Assembly (NCBI GenBank): GCA_903632075.3
Contig: CAHIKZ030003516.1
Span: 103,501 to 167,500 of the forward strand
Length of the DNA: 64,000 nt
Origin: Acanthosepion pharaonis
Lineage: Eukaryota > Mollusca > Cephalopoda > Sepiida > Sepiidae
Direction: 5' to 3'
In this document: piece after piece, positions 31,826-41,930 of the stretch
How positions within the stretch are numbered: position 1 is the stretch's first letter
Layout: each line of letters opens with the position of its first letter
Position numbers and translations under genes: made by a program
The notes under the pieces: generated by a model
Database searches by the model: none
What the model was told of the DNA's origin: nothing
The model's input: only the letters and a program-made list of their open reading frames with translations

Positions 31826-32105
31826 TTAATCATTTCACAATTCAGTGGCAATAAAGCCACTAAGACTCAAGGGGTTACTGAGTGTGAGAGAATATGAGAA
31901 AAACATTAAGGAGAGAGAACAATAAAAGAACAAGATTTAAGCAGATGGAAGATAACAATCGAGATTGCATTGAAATTTTTAAGATCAAAATTGATTGTGA
32001 AGCAAGTATCTGGAAGAGAGTTGCACATGTGAGAAGTGCGAGAAAAGAAACTGTTAATATAGAACTTACACCTCAGCCATTTTAACTGTAAAATGATATC
32101 ACTCT
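31826..32105 (+). repeat. Dispersed repeat family A, full copy
   Basis: 'ttaatcatttcacaattcag', 'ggcaataaagccactaagac', 'gggttactgagtgtgagaga' and 'aaggagagagaacaataaaa', then the 'tctggaagagagttgcacat' half and 'aactgttaatatagaactta'. Confidence 0.7.
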
Positions 32106-32291
32106 CAGGCAACACAAGTGAAATCTATTCAGTCTTCACTCTTGATGTACATAAAGGATCCAGGCCGCCTTACAAGACACAAGCTCTGGACACTTGTACT
32201 TTTGTGTGGACTGAGAGTTTGCTATTGCCCCAGGCTCTATGAATTTTTCCAAAAAATAGTAGCTGCCTTAATATTGTGACTTTTTTTTTTA

Positions 32292-32520
32292 TAATCATTG
32301 CACTCCAGCCAAAGTAATAAAACCACAAAGATACAAAAGGTTAATGAGAATTAGAGAATATGAGACAAAAAAAAAAACAACATTATTATGAAGAGAGAAC
32401 AACAAGAGAAGAAGAATCAAGAAAACAGAAGACAACAATTGACATTGCACTTTAAATTTTTGAAGATCAAGGTTGACTGGAAAGCAAGAAGCCAGGAGAT
32501 AGTTTCCCAGGTGAGAATGT
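32292..32520 (+). repeat. Dispersed repeat family A, diverged copy
   Basis: 'ataatcattgcactccagcc', 'ataaaaccacaaagatacaa', 'tgaagagagaacaacaagag' and 'gcaagaagccaggagatagt'. In direct orientation, about 190 bp after the previous copy. Confidence 0.65.
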
Positions 32521-32958
32521 AGGGGGTAGAAAAATAAAAAGTTCACTATTTCAAAAAAATAAAAATAAAAAAATTAAAAGTTGGCAGACCATTTTGGTTT
32601 GCCATAAAGAAATAAAAAAACAAAAAGATAAAACAAAAAGAAATAAATAAAAGTGAATAAAATGTCATCACTCCTAAATATAGCTGAAGAAAAAGGTATG
32701 GTCAAATGAGTCACATCTGTGAACCAATCAGAAATCAAGAAACATTTCTGGAATTAATTCCTTTGTCTTGGAAAAGTTTAAAAATCAGACAGAGATGACC
32801 AGGGAAAGGAACCAGAGAGTCAATGAAATAATTTCTTCCATTCTCCCATGCCTACATTTCCATACACCTAAAAATCCTACAGAGAGTCGAAAGGATTACT
32901 ACTATCAATAGATACTTAGATACGTACATGGGTAACATACACATTTACAAGGTCTCTG

Positions 32959-32991
<33 letters not shown>

Positions 32992-33268
32992 TATATGCTA
33001 GACTTTAGACATTCAACACAAGAACTTTCTGATATGAAGTTATGAACTCTTTAAATATTGTATATTTTATTTCAAGCGATATAAAATTTTATCAGTACAT
33101 TCAAAATATATTTTTGTACTAATTATCTTTGCATGCATTTTTAAAAGGCAAAAATTGTTGTATATTTGGATTAAGGACATTATCCGAAGATAACCACCTG
33201 TAAACACATACAACCCTCACATTGACCCCTACAAGAAGTGCAATAGAAGAAACTATTAGTACACATTA
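32521..33268. other. Unassigned AT-rich spacer
   Basis: It contains a (TCTCTG)n/(TC)n microsatellite near 32953-32990. No gene seen. Confidence 0.5.
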
Positions 33269-33273
33269 GTTAC

Positions 33274-33857
33274 TGTTATGGGACCTTACCCATAATAACA
33301 TAATGGACTATTCCATATGTAATAAATACTGCACCTCAAGAGGAAGCAGGGAGTTCAGTCTGAAGTCGGGTGACCGGCTGATTGGTTGAACTCTCTGCCT
33401 TCAGGTGGGGAGGAACCTGAACGAGGCTACACCGAAGGGCAGAGTCTCTTTCGGGTAGGTAAACCTACCCTGAACCCGTTTATATGGGTTCAAAGGGCAT
33501 ATTTTTGGCCGAGCCCATGGGCTCGGAGATCTCACGTTAAACTGGCTTTGTGCCACATGATACCCTCGTGGGGGGGGGGACTAAATACCGTTCAGTCTGA
33601 AGTCTGGAGTGAAGTCCGTCAGGAGTCTGTCAGTCAGTCAGAGCGAGCGAGTCAGTCAGTCGAGTCAAAGGCAGTCCGAAACAGAGTTGCGTTCAGACAA
33701 TTGCTACTAAACCTGATTGTTCGTACTAAGACTTTCTACTTCTCTGTATATATTCCTGTTTGTAATATATCTGTGTTATTCCATATCCGAGTTCAAGTTC
33801 TTCTTTATTGGTTCTACCTGGGACTATCACCGTGGTACAAGGAACTGGACCATAACA
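33274..33857 (+). mobile_element. Solo LTR, 584 bp, with 5-bp target duplication
   Basis: The termini 'tgttatgg' and 'ccataaca' are perfect 8-bp inverted repeats. The direct 5-bp duplication 'gttac' flanks both sides (33269-33273 and 33858-33862). The LTR is GC-richer than its surroundings, with a G-run, a TATA-like 'ctaaatacc' at about 33580, and a tract rich in 'gtcagtcagt'. No internal region adjoins, so it is a solo LTR. A 5-bp duplication fits Gypsy, BEL or Copia. A 160-codon frame inside is incidental. Confidence 0.88.
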
Positions 33858-33862
33858 GTTAC

Positions 33863-34287
33863 ATTTAGCCATTTCATCTGTAAAATCATGAGAACTTGCT
33901 GCCAATATGTAAATTCATAAAGTCTCTGTCCCAAAGAGAAAAGTTCATTAATATATTAGAACTTGCTCAATATTTATTAAAATTTTTTGTCGAAATGTCA
34001 GTCTGTTTAAATTCCCCAAATGAATGAGGGCAAAGCAGCATATTTAGTACAAATAGTTTTGTACCAATCAGGCCAGTTGGTATGCAGTTAGAAGTCAAAT
34101 GAACATTTATGATGACATCAAAAGCTCAGGAGAAATAATTAGCAATACTCTGTTTGTTGACATGCTCTTTATATGTCAAATGAAAAGTCATATTCTTCAA
34201 TGGTATTTTTGTCTTTCACTTTATTTCATTTATCTAATGTTCCTTCTGTGACCAAAAGAAAAACTGGAACCAAGACCAGCCATTTTT
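33863..34287. other. Unassigned spacer
   Basis: No gene or element termini recognised. Confidence 0.4.
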
Positions 34288-34400
34288 TTTAATGATTTCA
34301 CCCAAAGGAAGGCAATAAAGCCAATAATCACAAGTGGTTACTGACAGTGAAAGAATCTGGGAAAAAAAATTATTAACATTTAGCACTCTGTTCATGACTA
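34288..34400 (+). repeat. Dispersed repeat family A, 5' part
   Basis: 'ttaatgatttcacccaaagg', 'aaggcaataaagccaataat' and 'ggttactgacagtgaaagaa', then divergence. Confidence 0.55.
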
Positions 34401-34489
34401 TTTTCATCAAACAAAATGTTAGTCCTACCAATGCAAGTTGAATTTGAATTTCTTGGTTGTGTAGTCATATCCTTCTATGGCAACACCTA

Positions 34490-35560
34490 AAACAATCTGG
34501 ACTGAAATTGAGAGCCAGGTTACTGCAATTTCAAATGTATAAAGTTAATATATAAAACATTATACAGGGTGTTCCAGAAGTCTTGGGAACATTTCAAGTC
34601 TTCATATCTGCTGAACTATGAATGGTAGTAAGGTGAAACTGGTACCATTTTAAAGCTAAATTCATGAAATTTTTTGTAATGCTAATGATTTTTTCAGATT
34701 TTTTCAGGTCCAGTAATAGCGTTCACTCAACCAGAAAAAGGTGTTTTGTGTCCTTGAATTTGCAAAAACTGAATCATGGACAATTGTTCAATGTGCATTT
34801 TGCACAAAATTCCTAAACGAGGCACCAGAAAGGAAGTCCCTATTGAGATGGCATCGTAAATTCATGAAGGATGGGTGTTTGTGCCCAGCTAAGAGAATGG
34901 GACACCCCTCAGCTTCAGATGATACGGTTGAGTGAGTTTGATTTGCCTTCGAGCAGAGCCCCTGTAAATCGATCAGAAGAGCCAATAAAGAACTTCAGCT
35001 TCCTACAACAATTGTTTGGCATGTCTTAAAAAGACGACTGCACATGACACCTTAAAAGCTACAGTTAGCCCAACAGTTGCAAGACACTGATAAATCAGCT
35101 TGTCATGACTTTTGCATTGCAATGCAAGAGAAGTTGGAAGATGACGGATTTGATGTGTGCCGTGTGACCAACAGTGCTCACATTGAACATCTTTGAACAT
35201 TCCATGTAAAAATTGAGATTAAATTCTTTCAGAATATGTCAGGCGCATTTTTATATCCTAAATAGTTTTCAAGATATTCAATGTCAAAATGTGCCTAAGA
35301 CTTTTGGAACACCCTGTATTTTGAGGGGATTCCATATACAGTAAAAGTAGAAGATTTATTTAAAGATGATACAGAGTGTTAAATGTTAAGGAGTGAGGTC
35401 AATAAAAGAACAAGAATTAATAAGACAGAAGATAACACTTGACATTGCATTTAAATTTCTGAAGATCAGATTTGACTGAAAAGCAAGAATCCTGAAGAGA
35501 ACTCTACAAGGGAAGAAACTGCTAGCATAAAACTCATAGTTACACCTACACCCTTATGCA
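34490..35560 (+). repeat. Duplicated segment copy 1, split by a mariner-like element
   Basis: 34490-34562 plus 35319-35560 match 36069-36142 plus 36737-36970. Upstream both read 'attgagagccagg', 'tactgcaatttcaaa' and 'taatatataaaaca'. Downstream both read 'gggattccatatacagtaaa', 'atttatttaaagatg' and 'aatgttaagga'. The downstream half is family A. In copy 1 the join is occupied by the mariner-like element. Confidence 0.85.
34565..35316 (+). mobile_element. Mariner-like transposon, 752 bp, internally deleted
   Basis: Terminal inverted repeats: left 'cagggtgttccagaagtctt' then 'gggaac'; right (minus) 'cagggtgttccaaaagtctt' then 'aggcac'. TA flanks both sides (34563-34564, 35317-35318). The plus strand encodes a decayed N-terminal helix-turn-helix region ('VQCAFCTKFLNEAPERKSLL', 'WHRKF', 'GHPSAS'), a second HTH-like part ('RANKELQLPTTIVWHVLKRR'), then 'EKLEDDGF' joined directly to the C-terminal end 'DVCRVTNSAHIEHL' and a stop. 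The catalytic middle is gone, as judged from memory of this widespread transposase family. It could only move in trans. Confidence 0.82.
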
Positions 35561-35562
35561 AA

Positions 35563-36062
35563 TTAATTGAAACAACCACTTAAGTCTCTTTTCTTTCACC
35601 ATACGGCCAGTTTTAGACCCACTGGAATGACAGAGTATAATTGTTTTCTATTTTTTTCCTCAGATTAGGTCATTTGCAGTGGTGTGCAGTAATATGAATC
35701 TATTTTTGGGGGTGTATGATGAAATTTGTTTGACCTTGAAAAACATTGCACCATCTGTGATTATATCAGATTTTCATCACACCCAGACTCTATTGTATCA
35801 ACTGTCGATAAATTGTCCTACAGCCATTGTCTGTGATGGACATTACTCCAAGGAAGTGTACGCAAGTTGTAACACTGCACAAACACAATGGCAAGCCTTA
35901 CCAGTGAGCAAATCAAAGTATTATTGACTTGCTCGGAAACCCTCCTGATTTAAATACAATCAAGAATCTGCAAGGAAAGACTTTGTGGAATGGACATACA
36001 AAGTACTAACATGTGCACTGGGTCATGTTTCATTGGAAAAATATGAAAATGTTAATGGAAAA
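35563..36062 (+). pseudogene. Tc1-like transposase remnant
   Basis: An inverted-repeat-like start 'cttatgcaaattaattgaaa' lies at about 35572. A plus-strand stretch near 35920 reads 'IIDLLGNPPDLNTIKNL', matching the Tc1-family D-D-E block 'GNSPDLNPIENLW', with the E changed to K here. Stops and shifts elsewhere. The right end is not clear. Dead. Confidence 0.6.
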
Positions 36063-36068
36063 TGGATG

Positions 36069-36970
36069 CAATCTTGACTGATATTGAGAGCCAGGCTACT
36101 GCAATTTCAAAGATATAAAGCTAATATATAAAACACTATATTTTAACCTTTATCATGCTGCAGGTGACAATAGTCACCATAGAATTCCCTCCCTTTGCTA
36201 CTCTAGGTGCATTCTGTCATCTTGAGATGGTTTCTATAAATAAACACTTGTCAACTGTTATTTCCAGTATTTTAAGCTGGAAATTGCCTACTACTGCTTT
36301 GGAACAATGTTAGATTTCTGTTTCTCAACCCCATTTTGAATTCTTCTAGACTCTACATGAAGCTTAACACCAATTAAACCTACATTAATTTTTTTTGTGA
36401 TTTGATATAAACAAAAATGGCTGTGTCAATATCAAATGAAGCATTTATTCAGGAGTTATTTTTTTTTAATGTATTTGTTTTTTATTTTGCATTTTAATTT
36501 TTTTTGTTTTCAATGTCAAAACATGCATGCAAAATGTAATGCATTATATAATGCATTACATCAAAATATTACTCATTCATTCTTTTATTAATGTGCAAAA
36601 ATTAAAATCTATACACACAATATAAAGAAAGTTATAACAATTTTAAAACAGTAGGTGTTCATGTTTTTGCACCCTCAAAAAAAATGCAGTGACAAGGGAG
36701 ACAACTCTAGAAAGAAATTAGCATGGTAAAGGTTAATGGGATTCCATATACAGTAAAAGTGGAGGATTTATTTAAAGATGGTGTAGAGTGCTAAATGTTA
36801 AGGAGAGAGGTCAATAAAAGAACAGAAATTAATAGGACAGAAGATAACACTTGACATTACATTTAAATTCCTGAAGATCAGAGTTGACCGGAAAGCAAAA
36901 ATCCAGAAGAGAGGTCCACAAGTAAGAAGTGCAAGAGAAGAAACTGTTATTAATTTCATCTGAAGCCGAG
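36069..36970 (+). repeat. Duplicated segment copy 2, split by a piggyBac-like MITE
   Basis: This is the paralogue of 34490-35560. The join sequence 'aaacactatattttaatggg' (after removing the insert) aligns with copy 1's 'aaacattatattttgagggg' after removing its own insert. Its 3' half (36770-36970) is family A. Confidence 0.85.
36147..36732. mobile_element. piggyBac-like MITE, 586 bp, TTAA target
   Basis: Flanked by 'ttaa' on both sides (36143-36146 and 36733-36736). The ends are inverted repeats: left 'cctttatcatgctgcaggtg', right (minus) 'cctttaccatgctaatttct'. TTAA duplication with a CCYTT terminus is typical of piggyBac. The interior is AT-rich and non-coding. The left subterminal palindrome 'ggtgacaatagtcacc' may be a binding site. 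Confidence 0.85.
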
Positions 36971-37234
36971 CTGCCCATCTAGTACTACACTTAAATTCAT
37001 GCAGTCTAGGTAGAAAGGAGAAGAACTCATTAAAACAATTGACATAAAAATATTTGTAGAAAAGGCACAAGAAAGCTTCATTTGGCACTTAGAAAATGAG
37101 GGAAGCCGAGATGCCAGGTCTGGACTGATAACATTGCAGATCCTTCTTTAGATTTTGTCATGAATCTGTAGATACATAGCAGAAGCAATTTAAAAATTGG
37201 TTCTTCTATATAGCAGTGTATGATGGACAACCTC
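36971..37234. other. Unassigned spacer
   Basis: Nothing supported. Confidence 0.4.
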
Positions 37235-37910
37235 TTCACAGATCAAGAAAAGACTTGAGGCAGCAGAAATATGGTTCTACAGAAGGATACTGAGAATTCC
37301 ATGGACTGAACATGTGAGTAACGATGAAGTTTTAGAGAAAGTAGAAACAAAAAGAACACATACAATACAGTTTAAAAATTTGAGGTGACCCTGGTAATTT
37401 TTTTAAATTGGCCCCAAAATTAGTTGTTTTGTATTTTAAATAAGAGAAAATTATTATAAATGTTTTTAAAAAGTGAGACATTATTTTAGAAATTTTATTA
37501 TGAAAAAAAGAAAAAAAAAACATTTTATGATTAAATTTTGCTCTCATCAAAATGTCCTCTTTTAGCCTTGACTACTGCAGCACAAATTTTTGGCATTCGT
37601 TGCAAAAGTTTTTCAAAATAGAAGTTTGATAATTGATTCCATTCTTTTTTCAATGACTCTAAGAGATCTTCTCATTTTTTTTTTATTATTCTGTCAAGTT
37701 CATCCCCTGCTGATTCTGGGGGTGGCTTCAAACTTTTGAACTGTAGTGTGTGTATCATCAGAAAGAGCGGACAGAGGAAAACAGTGTATAATTTATTTAC
37801 CAAACTTGAGTAAGTGGATGACAGGACAATGTTTAGGAGAAATAACAAAAAGATTAAATTTATGAAGAGCTACAATGGACAAGAAGTTGTGGAGAGCCAT
37901 GATCGCCAAG
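37235..37910 (+). pseudogene. Non-LTR retrotransposon ORF tail, interrupted
   Basis: Before the insertion the plus strand reads 'KKRLEAAEIWFYRRILRIPW' then 'TEHVSNDEVLEK'. After it, 'LSKWMTGQCLGEITKR' and 'KLWRAMIAKVLEED'. This is the C-terminal tail typical of molluscan 'endonuclease-reverse transcriptase' ORFs (KRLEAAEMWFYRRMLRIPW...LSKWM...LWRAMIA). In-frame stops are present. The middle is displaced by a Tc1-like MITE. Confidence 0.8.
37363..37748 (-). mobile_element. Tc1-like MITE nested in the retrotransposon tail, 386 bp
   Basis: Left terminus 'caatacagtttaaaaatttg', right terminus (minus) 'cactacagttcaaaagtttg'. TA precedes the left end. The minus strand keeps the transposase C-terminus in an open frame, 'NQLSNFYFEKLLQRMPKICA', ending 'FDESKI' and a stop. 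The rest of the gene is deleted. The related fragment at 28690-29084 carries the same end. Confidence 0.8.
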
Positions 37911-37999
37911 GTCCTAGAAGAAGATCATACTGCAAATTTTTTTTGTTTTGTTTTTAAATAAACATTTTTTAGTGTTCATTTGTAGTTATTTTCTGGAAG

Positions 38000-39129
38000 G
38001 CTATACACTGTCTTTTTCTAAATATGAAACTTACAGCAAAAAAATAAAATTAAAATTTCTGAAACTTAGATTAGTGAACCTACTGATATGAAATACAGAG
38101 AGTCATTGACGATAAAAAATGGAATTATTACTTTTGTGACTCAATAAACACTCGTTGCTACTTTTGTAATGCCAATGAATACTTGTGGTCACTTTCGTAA
38201 TGTTCGTTGTAGTAGAGACTTTGTAATCGCAGATACAATTATAGTGCACTATTGAACAATACTGGTGTCAGACACCTTCAAATAATCTCATACTGATAGT
38301 ACTTGCTTGATAATACTTGCACAACACACAATCCATATAATGATCAGTATACAGAAATAGTATAGTGTAGAGAATAGCGGTCTTTATAGTAAAAGGATAG
38401 AATAGAAATGTGATCCAAATAGTATAGAGAATCGACTAAAAATAATGATAAATTAGACACACTCTACCTCCCATATATGTGTTTCCTCTATGGTGACGTG
38501 ATTTACTTAATTAAGTAATGAGATTGTGTTTGCTCATGTTAACCATGTTCGCCATAGTCTATGAATATAGAATACAGTGCAGTATGTAATCTGTTCAATG
38601 AAACAACATTAAAGATTAACACTCACAATTCAGACACTTTACTGAAGCTGACTATATCGCCAATAGCACCAGCAGCTGTTCCGTAATTCTTCAGTCTCTT
38701 CGATATCAAAGGCTGGCAATGCATATTCGAGAAAAACATGGCCACCTTTATACACGTCGCATTGAATATTTTGAGCCTTCTGATTGGTTAACCCCTTCTA
38801 TTGGTGAACTACAAAATGAGTCAGCTCATTTTGGCTGGCTCACTAGTACACCAGGGTACCCAAAAATTCCAACAGTGATCTATGTTCAAACTCAAGTGTT
38901 ATGGACAATAATGGGTATGTCCCCATTTACATAAATGCAGTAGTAAATACTATATGTTGGTCTATAGTTAGAGATTCATTGTGGAATTCACTTGACTCCC
39001 TTCTAGCAGTTGAATACTTCTTCTATGCACCACTGGCAAATCTTATATGTGTTGTTCGTGTTTTAAGTATTATCATTCATTACCAACCTTTGTGTGATTA
39101 TTCTATTTAGTAACCTTCCCTAGGTTACA
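38000..39129 (-). repeat. LTR-like or unclassified element, related to 44.0-45.3 kb
   Basis: The last 250 bp (about 38880-39129) match three copies at 44.04-45.33 kb, sharing 'ggtat.tccc' and 'ctagcagt', and ending 'agtaaccttccctaggttac' near 39128. Read on the minus strand it begins 'tgtaacctagggaaggttac', which could be an LTR start. I could not find the opposite end or a target duplication. 38000-38880 has no recognisable gene. Confidence 0.35.
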
Positions 39130-39140
39130 ACACCTATATA

Positions 39141-39312
39141 CAGTGTAACCCGGATATAAGAGAGTTGTCGGGACCGAAGAAGAAATCTCTTATATCCGGG
39201 TTTCTCTTATATCCGGGTTTGGTCTATTTTATATACATTAACACAGGCTCTAATTTGGGACCAGAGAAAATCTCTTTTATATCCGGGTTTCTCTTATATC
39301 CGGGTTACACTG
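39141..39312. mobile_element. Palindromic pogo/Tigger-like MITE, 172 bp
   Basis: Both ends carry 'cagtgtaacccggatataag' as inverted repeats, and TA flanks both sides (39139-39140, 39313-39314). The interior repeats 'tctcttatatccgggtttct' twice, in positions near each end, so it can fold into a nested stem. CAG...CTG ends with TA duplication fit the pogo/Tigger group. Confidence 0.8.
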
Positions 39313-40134
39313 TAACAATTTCAAAAATTCAAAATGAAGAAAATTGAGGCTAGATCATGGAAAGCTTTTGATATTTTCACCTAAAAAGAATCTACTGTGT
39401 AAAAAGACAGTTAATGATGATAAAAAATGAATTTATTACAAATATAGTGATAAAAACAACAAAGATAAGGAAACTAGTCTAAAAGCTGTTAATAATAATG
39501 GTGTATTATTAAAATTGTTGTCATTTAATAATGTATTTTCTAATGTTTTAATACAAATTATTAAATAGTAAATATATCATAATGGCTTTTGAATAATTCA
39601 GATAATTACATTTGTCATTAAATTGTACTTGGAAATAAATCAGAAAAGAACTTACTTTTTTTCATAACCATGTCCCAAAAGAATATCTAGCTGTCTTGAT
39701 AAACAGTTGTTGACTGAGGCGATTCTTGTTTAATCAGGAAGTTGCTTTAGTTACAAGTTATGGGTGATGGTAGGTAAAGTGGTAGGCAAGTTGTAACATG
39801 TTCCATTTTGGGATAGAGTTTTAGGATTTTTCAAGGTATTGAATTTACATTTTGTTGCCAGGATGATATGCAAAAGCTTATAAACATGTCAGTTACAAAC
39901 AGCAGGATAAATAGATTGACATGATAGGCAGAGGAAAGAAAAGTATAACAAAATTCCTCAATCTTAATTGCAATAAAAGAGAATTCCTTTCTACTTCTAT
40001 TAGCAGGTCTCTAGGTACTGATAGACATATACAAATAGTATCCAAATATACCATCACTCAGTCAGTTGGGGTCAAGAATACACTGACTGTATTGCTGTGT
40101 GGAGGGAGAAAAAACCTAACCCAAAATAGTTCAC
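39313..40134. other. Mostly unassigned spacer with a SINE tail fragment
   Basis: 39445-39510 ('gataaaaacaacaaagataa', 'ggaaactagtctaaaa') resembles the GAAGGCC-family SINE tail. The remainder shows nothing supported. Confidence 0.45.
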
Positions 40135-40139
40135 CTAAC

Positions 40140-40755
40140 ACTTGGGTAAATTATTTGTTATTGATGTTATTATTATTATTATTATTATTTTTATTTTCTT
40201 TGATTTCTGGCGTTTACACATTTCTTTCCAGGTCCAGCCCAGGGACCTAAGGCTAGAAATGGCATCATGACACTTTCCACTGACAAAAAAAAAAAAAATT
40301 ACATAGATAAAGCCCTTCATAAAGTGGGCTGTACTTATCAGAACAATTTTTTGTATCTCCTTGAGGCATAGACTTCCAGGAATCTCTTCAATTAGTCTAC
40401 TGCAATCTTTTCCAACCAGTTCTAGGGCTCCAACTACAACAGGGATTGTTGATGTTCCCATATGGTACATTTTCGAGATTTCTATTACAAGGTCCTTGTA
40501 TTTTGACAGCTTTTTGAATATCTTCAAAGATACATTGCAGTCAGCAGGGACTGCCATATCAATAAGGAGGCACCGTTTTTGTTTGTGGTCTTTAATAACA
40601 ATATCTGGGTGGTTGGCTTTGATTGTTCTGTTAGTGTGTATTGTGTAATCCCATAGAATTGTAACAGGTCCTATCTCCGTAACTGGGTCTGGGTGGTGTT
40701 CATACCAGTTTCTTTCAGTTTCCTTCCCGTAGAAGTTGCAGATTTTCCAGTGCAG
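40140..40755 (-). pseudogene. Non-LTR retrotransposon ORF C-terminus with endonuclease-like PD signature
   Basis: A nearly clean minus-strand frame reads 'FYGKETERNWYEHHPDPVTE', 'ILWDYTIHTNRTIKANHPDI', 'VIKDHKQKRCLLIDMAVPAD', 'LSKYKDLVIEISKM', 'IPVVVGALELVGKD' and 'LKEIQKIVLISTAHFMKGF'. This is a familiar C-terminal block of invertebrate non-LTR elements; NHPDIVI...LLIDMAVP looks like a PD-(D/E)xK restriction-like endonuclease core. The 3' UTR-like 'ggctggacctggaaagaaat' and an (AAT)n tail at 40166-40190 follow. A stop sits at about 40754, and upstream is displaced by an (AAT)n tract. Confidence 0.8.
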
Positions 40756-40766
40756 ATATTAGCCCA

Positions 40767-40842
40767 CTCTCTTATTATTATTATTATTATTATTATTATT
40801 GTTGTTGTTGTTGTTATTATTATTATTATTATTATTATTTCT
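40767..40842. repeat. (ATT)n/(GTT)n microsatellite
   Basis: About 25 trinucleotide units with a central GTT block, lying at the broken 5' edge of the retrotransposon fragment. Confidence 0.95.
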
Positions 40843-41007
40843 TCAGCACTTTTTTGTTTATCTGGACAAAATTTTGTATAATTGAATACCGATCAAATAC
40901 AGACTGGAATCTGACAGATACAATCATCAGGATGCTGACTACCTGATGACTAGGTTTTCACACAAATTTGTGGTCAGCTACTGTTCACTAGTATTTTACT
41001 TAGAAAC

Positions 41008-41055
<48 letters not shown>

Positions 41056-41574
41056 TAGGATAAAGGAAATGTTTATCACTCTAACGTGTTCCACTTTTAT
41101 TAAAGCTTCATCAGAGAATGAGAAAAAGAAAAAAGAAATTCTCATATTTTTATTTTTGTATTGTTTGATTTTCACTGGTTAATCAGGTTTCATGTTACTT
41201 GTTAAACGAATGTTAGTATAATTTGTGATATTTCGAATCTTGAATTTGAAATACCACAAATTATACTAACATTTGTGAGACAACATGTCCTTTCAAAGTT
41301 CCAAGAAATTAGCAGGTTCCAAGTCTGATTGAAAAACATAAATATTATTTTATGTGTAAGTGCATAATAATTCTAGTTTGTCTATGTGGGATTCAGATAG
41401 TAATGTGTATTCATATGTGTGTGTGTCTGGCAGACATTATGTTTGTCGTTTTTTTGCATGTTGATTTGGGAACATTTTTATGTACACGCCATTTGCTTTG
41501 GATAATTGAATACCTAAATTAATGAAATAAAATGAAGAAAAACGTCAATATCTGAAAGAAATAAATGTGTCACA
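40843..41574. other. Mostly unassigned spacer; (TG)n at 41015-41054
   Basis: It contains a (TG)n microsatellite of about 20 units and the hairpin at 41209-41273. No gene is supported. Confidence 0.5.
41209..41273. other. 65-bp hairpin, 19-bp perfect stem
   Basis: 'aatgttagtataatttgtg' pairs perfectly with 'cacaaattatactaacatt'. After one mismatch the stem continues with 'tatttc' and 'gaaata'. The loop is about 13 nt. The fold has the size of a small MITE or microRNA precursor. No terminal TA or TTAA pair was noted. Confidence 0.8.
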
Positions 41575-41930
41575 GATATCAGAGGAAGTATAGGATCTTT
41601 TGAACAGGAGTAGAGGTTTATCCCTTGTTTCCCGCTTAGTATTGCGTTTCCAGTTCTTTCTAAAGTCTACTTCAACTCTATATTTCTAATGTCTCTGCCT
41701 AAACTCTGAAATCTTATTTACTATTTAATTCATTTTTTTCCTTCAATAGGAGTAGTCAGGTTTGCCTATCATTTTGGTTCCCAATCCACTCAGGTCTTTT
41801 GAACAGGAATAAGGATTTATCCTTTGTTTCCTGTTCAAGATTGGGTTTCCGATTCCTTCTAAAGTCTTATTATCTTTCACTCCCAGTAGCCCCCTTGGGT
41901 GTTAGTGATATTATCACCTTACTTGGGGGG
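41575..41930 (-). repeat. Repeat family B, two partial inverted copies
   Basis: 'ttgaacaggagtagaggttt' and 'atcccttgtttcccgcttag' recur as 'ttgaacaggaataaggattt' and 'atcctttgtttcctgttcaa' about 205 bp later. Both are complements of the family B text at 22.75 and 23.2 kb ('aaacaaggtataaacatcta'). Confidence 0.7.

Noticed and set aside
33386..33868. 160-codon frame as a gene
   Set aside because: It lies inside the solo LTR with defined TG/CA ends and target duplications.
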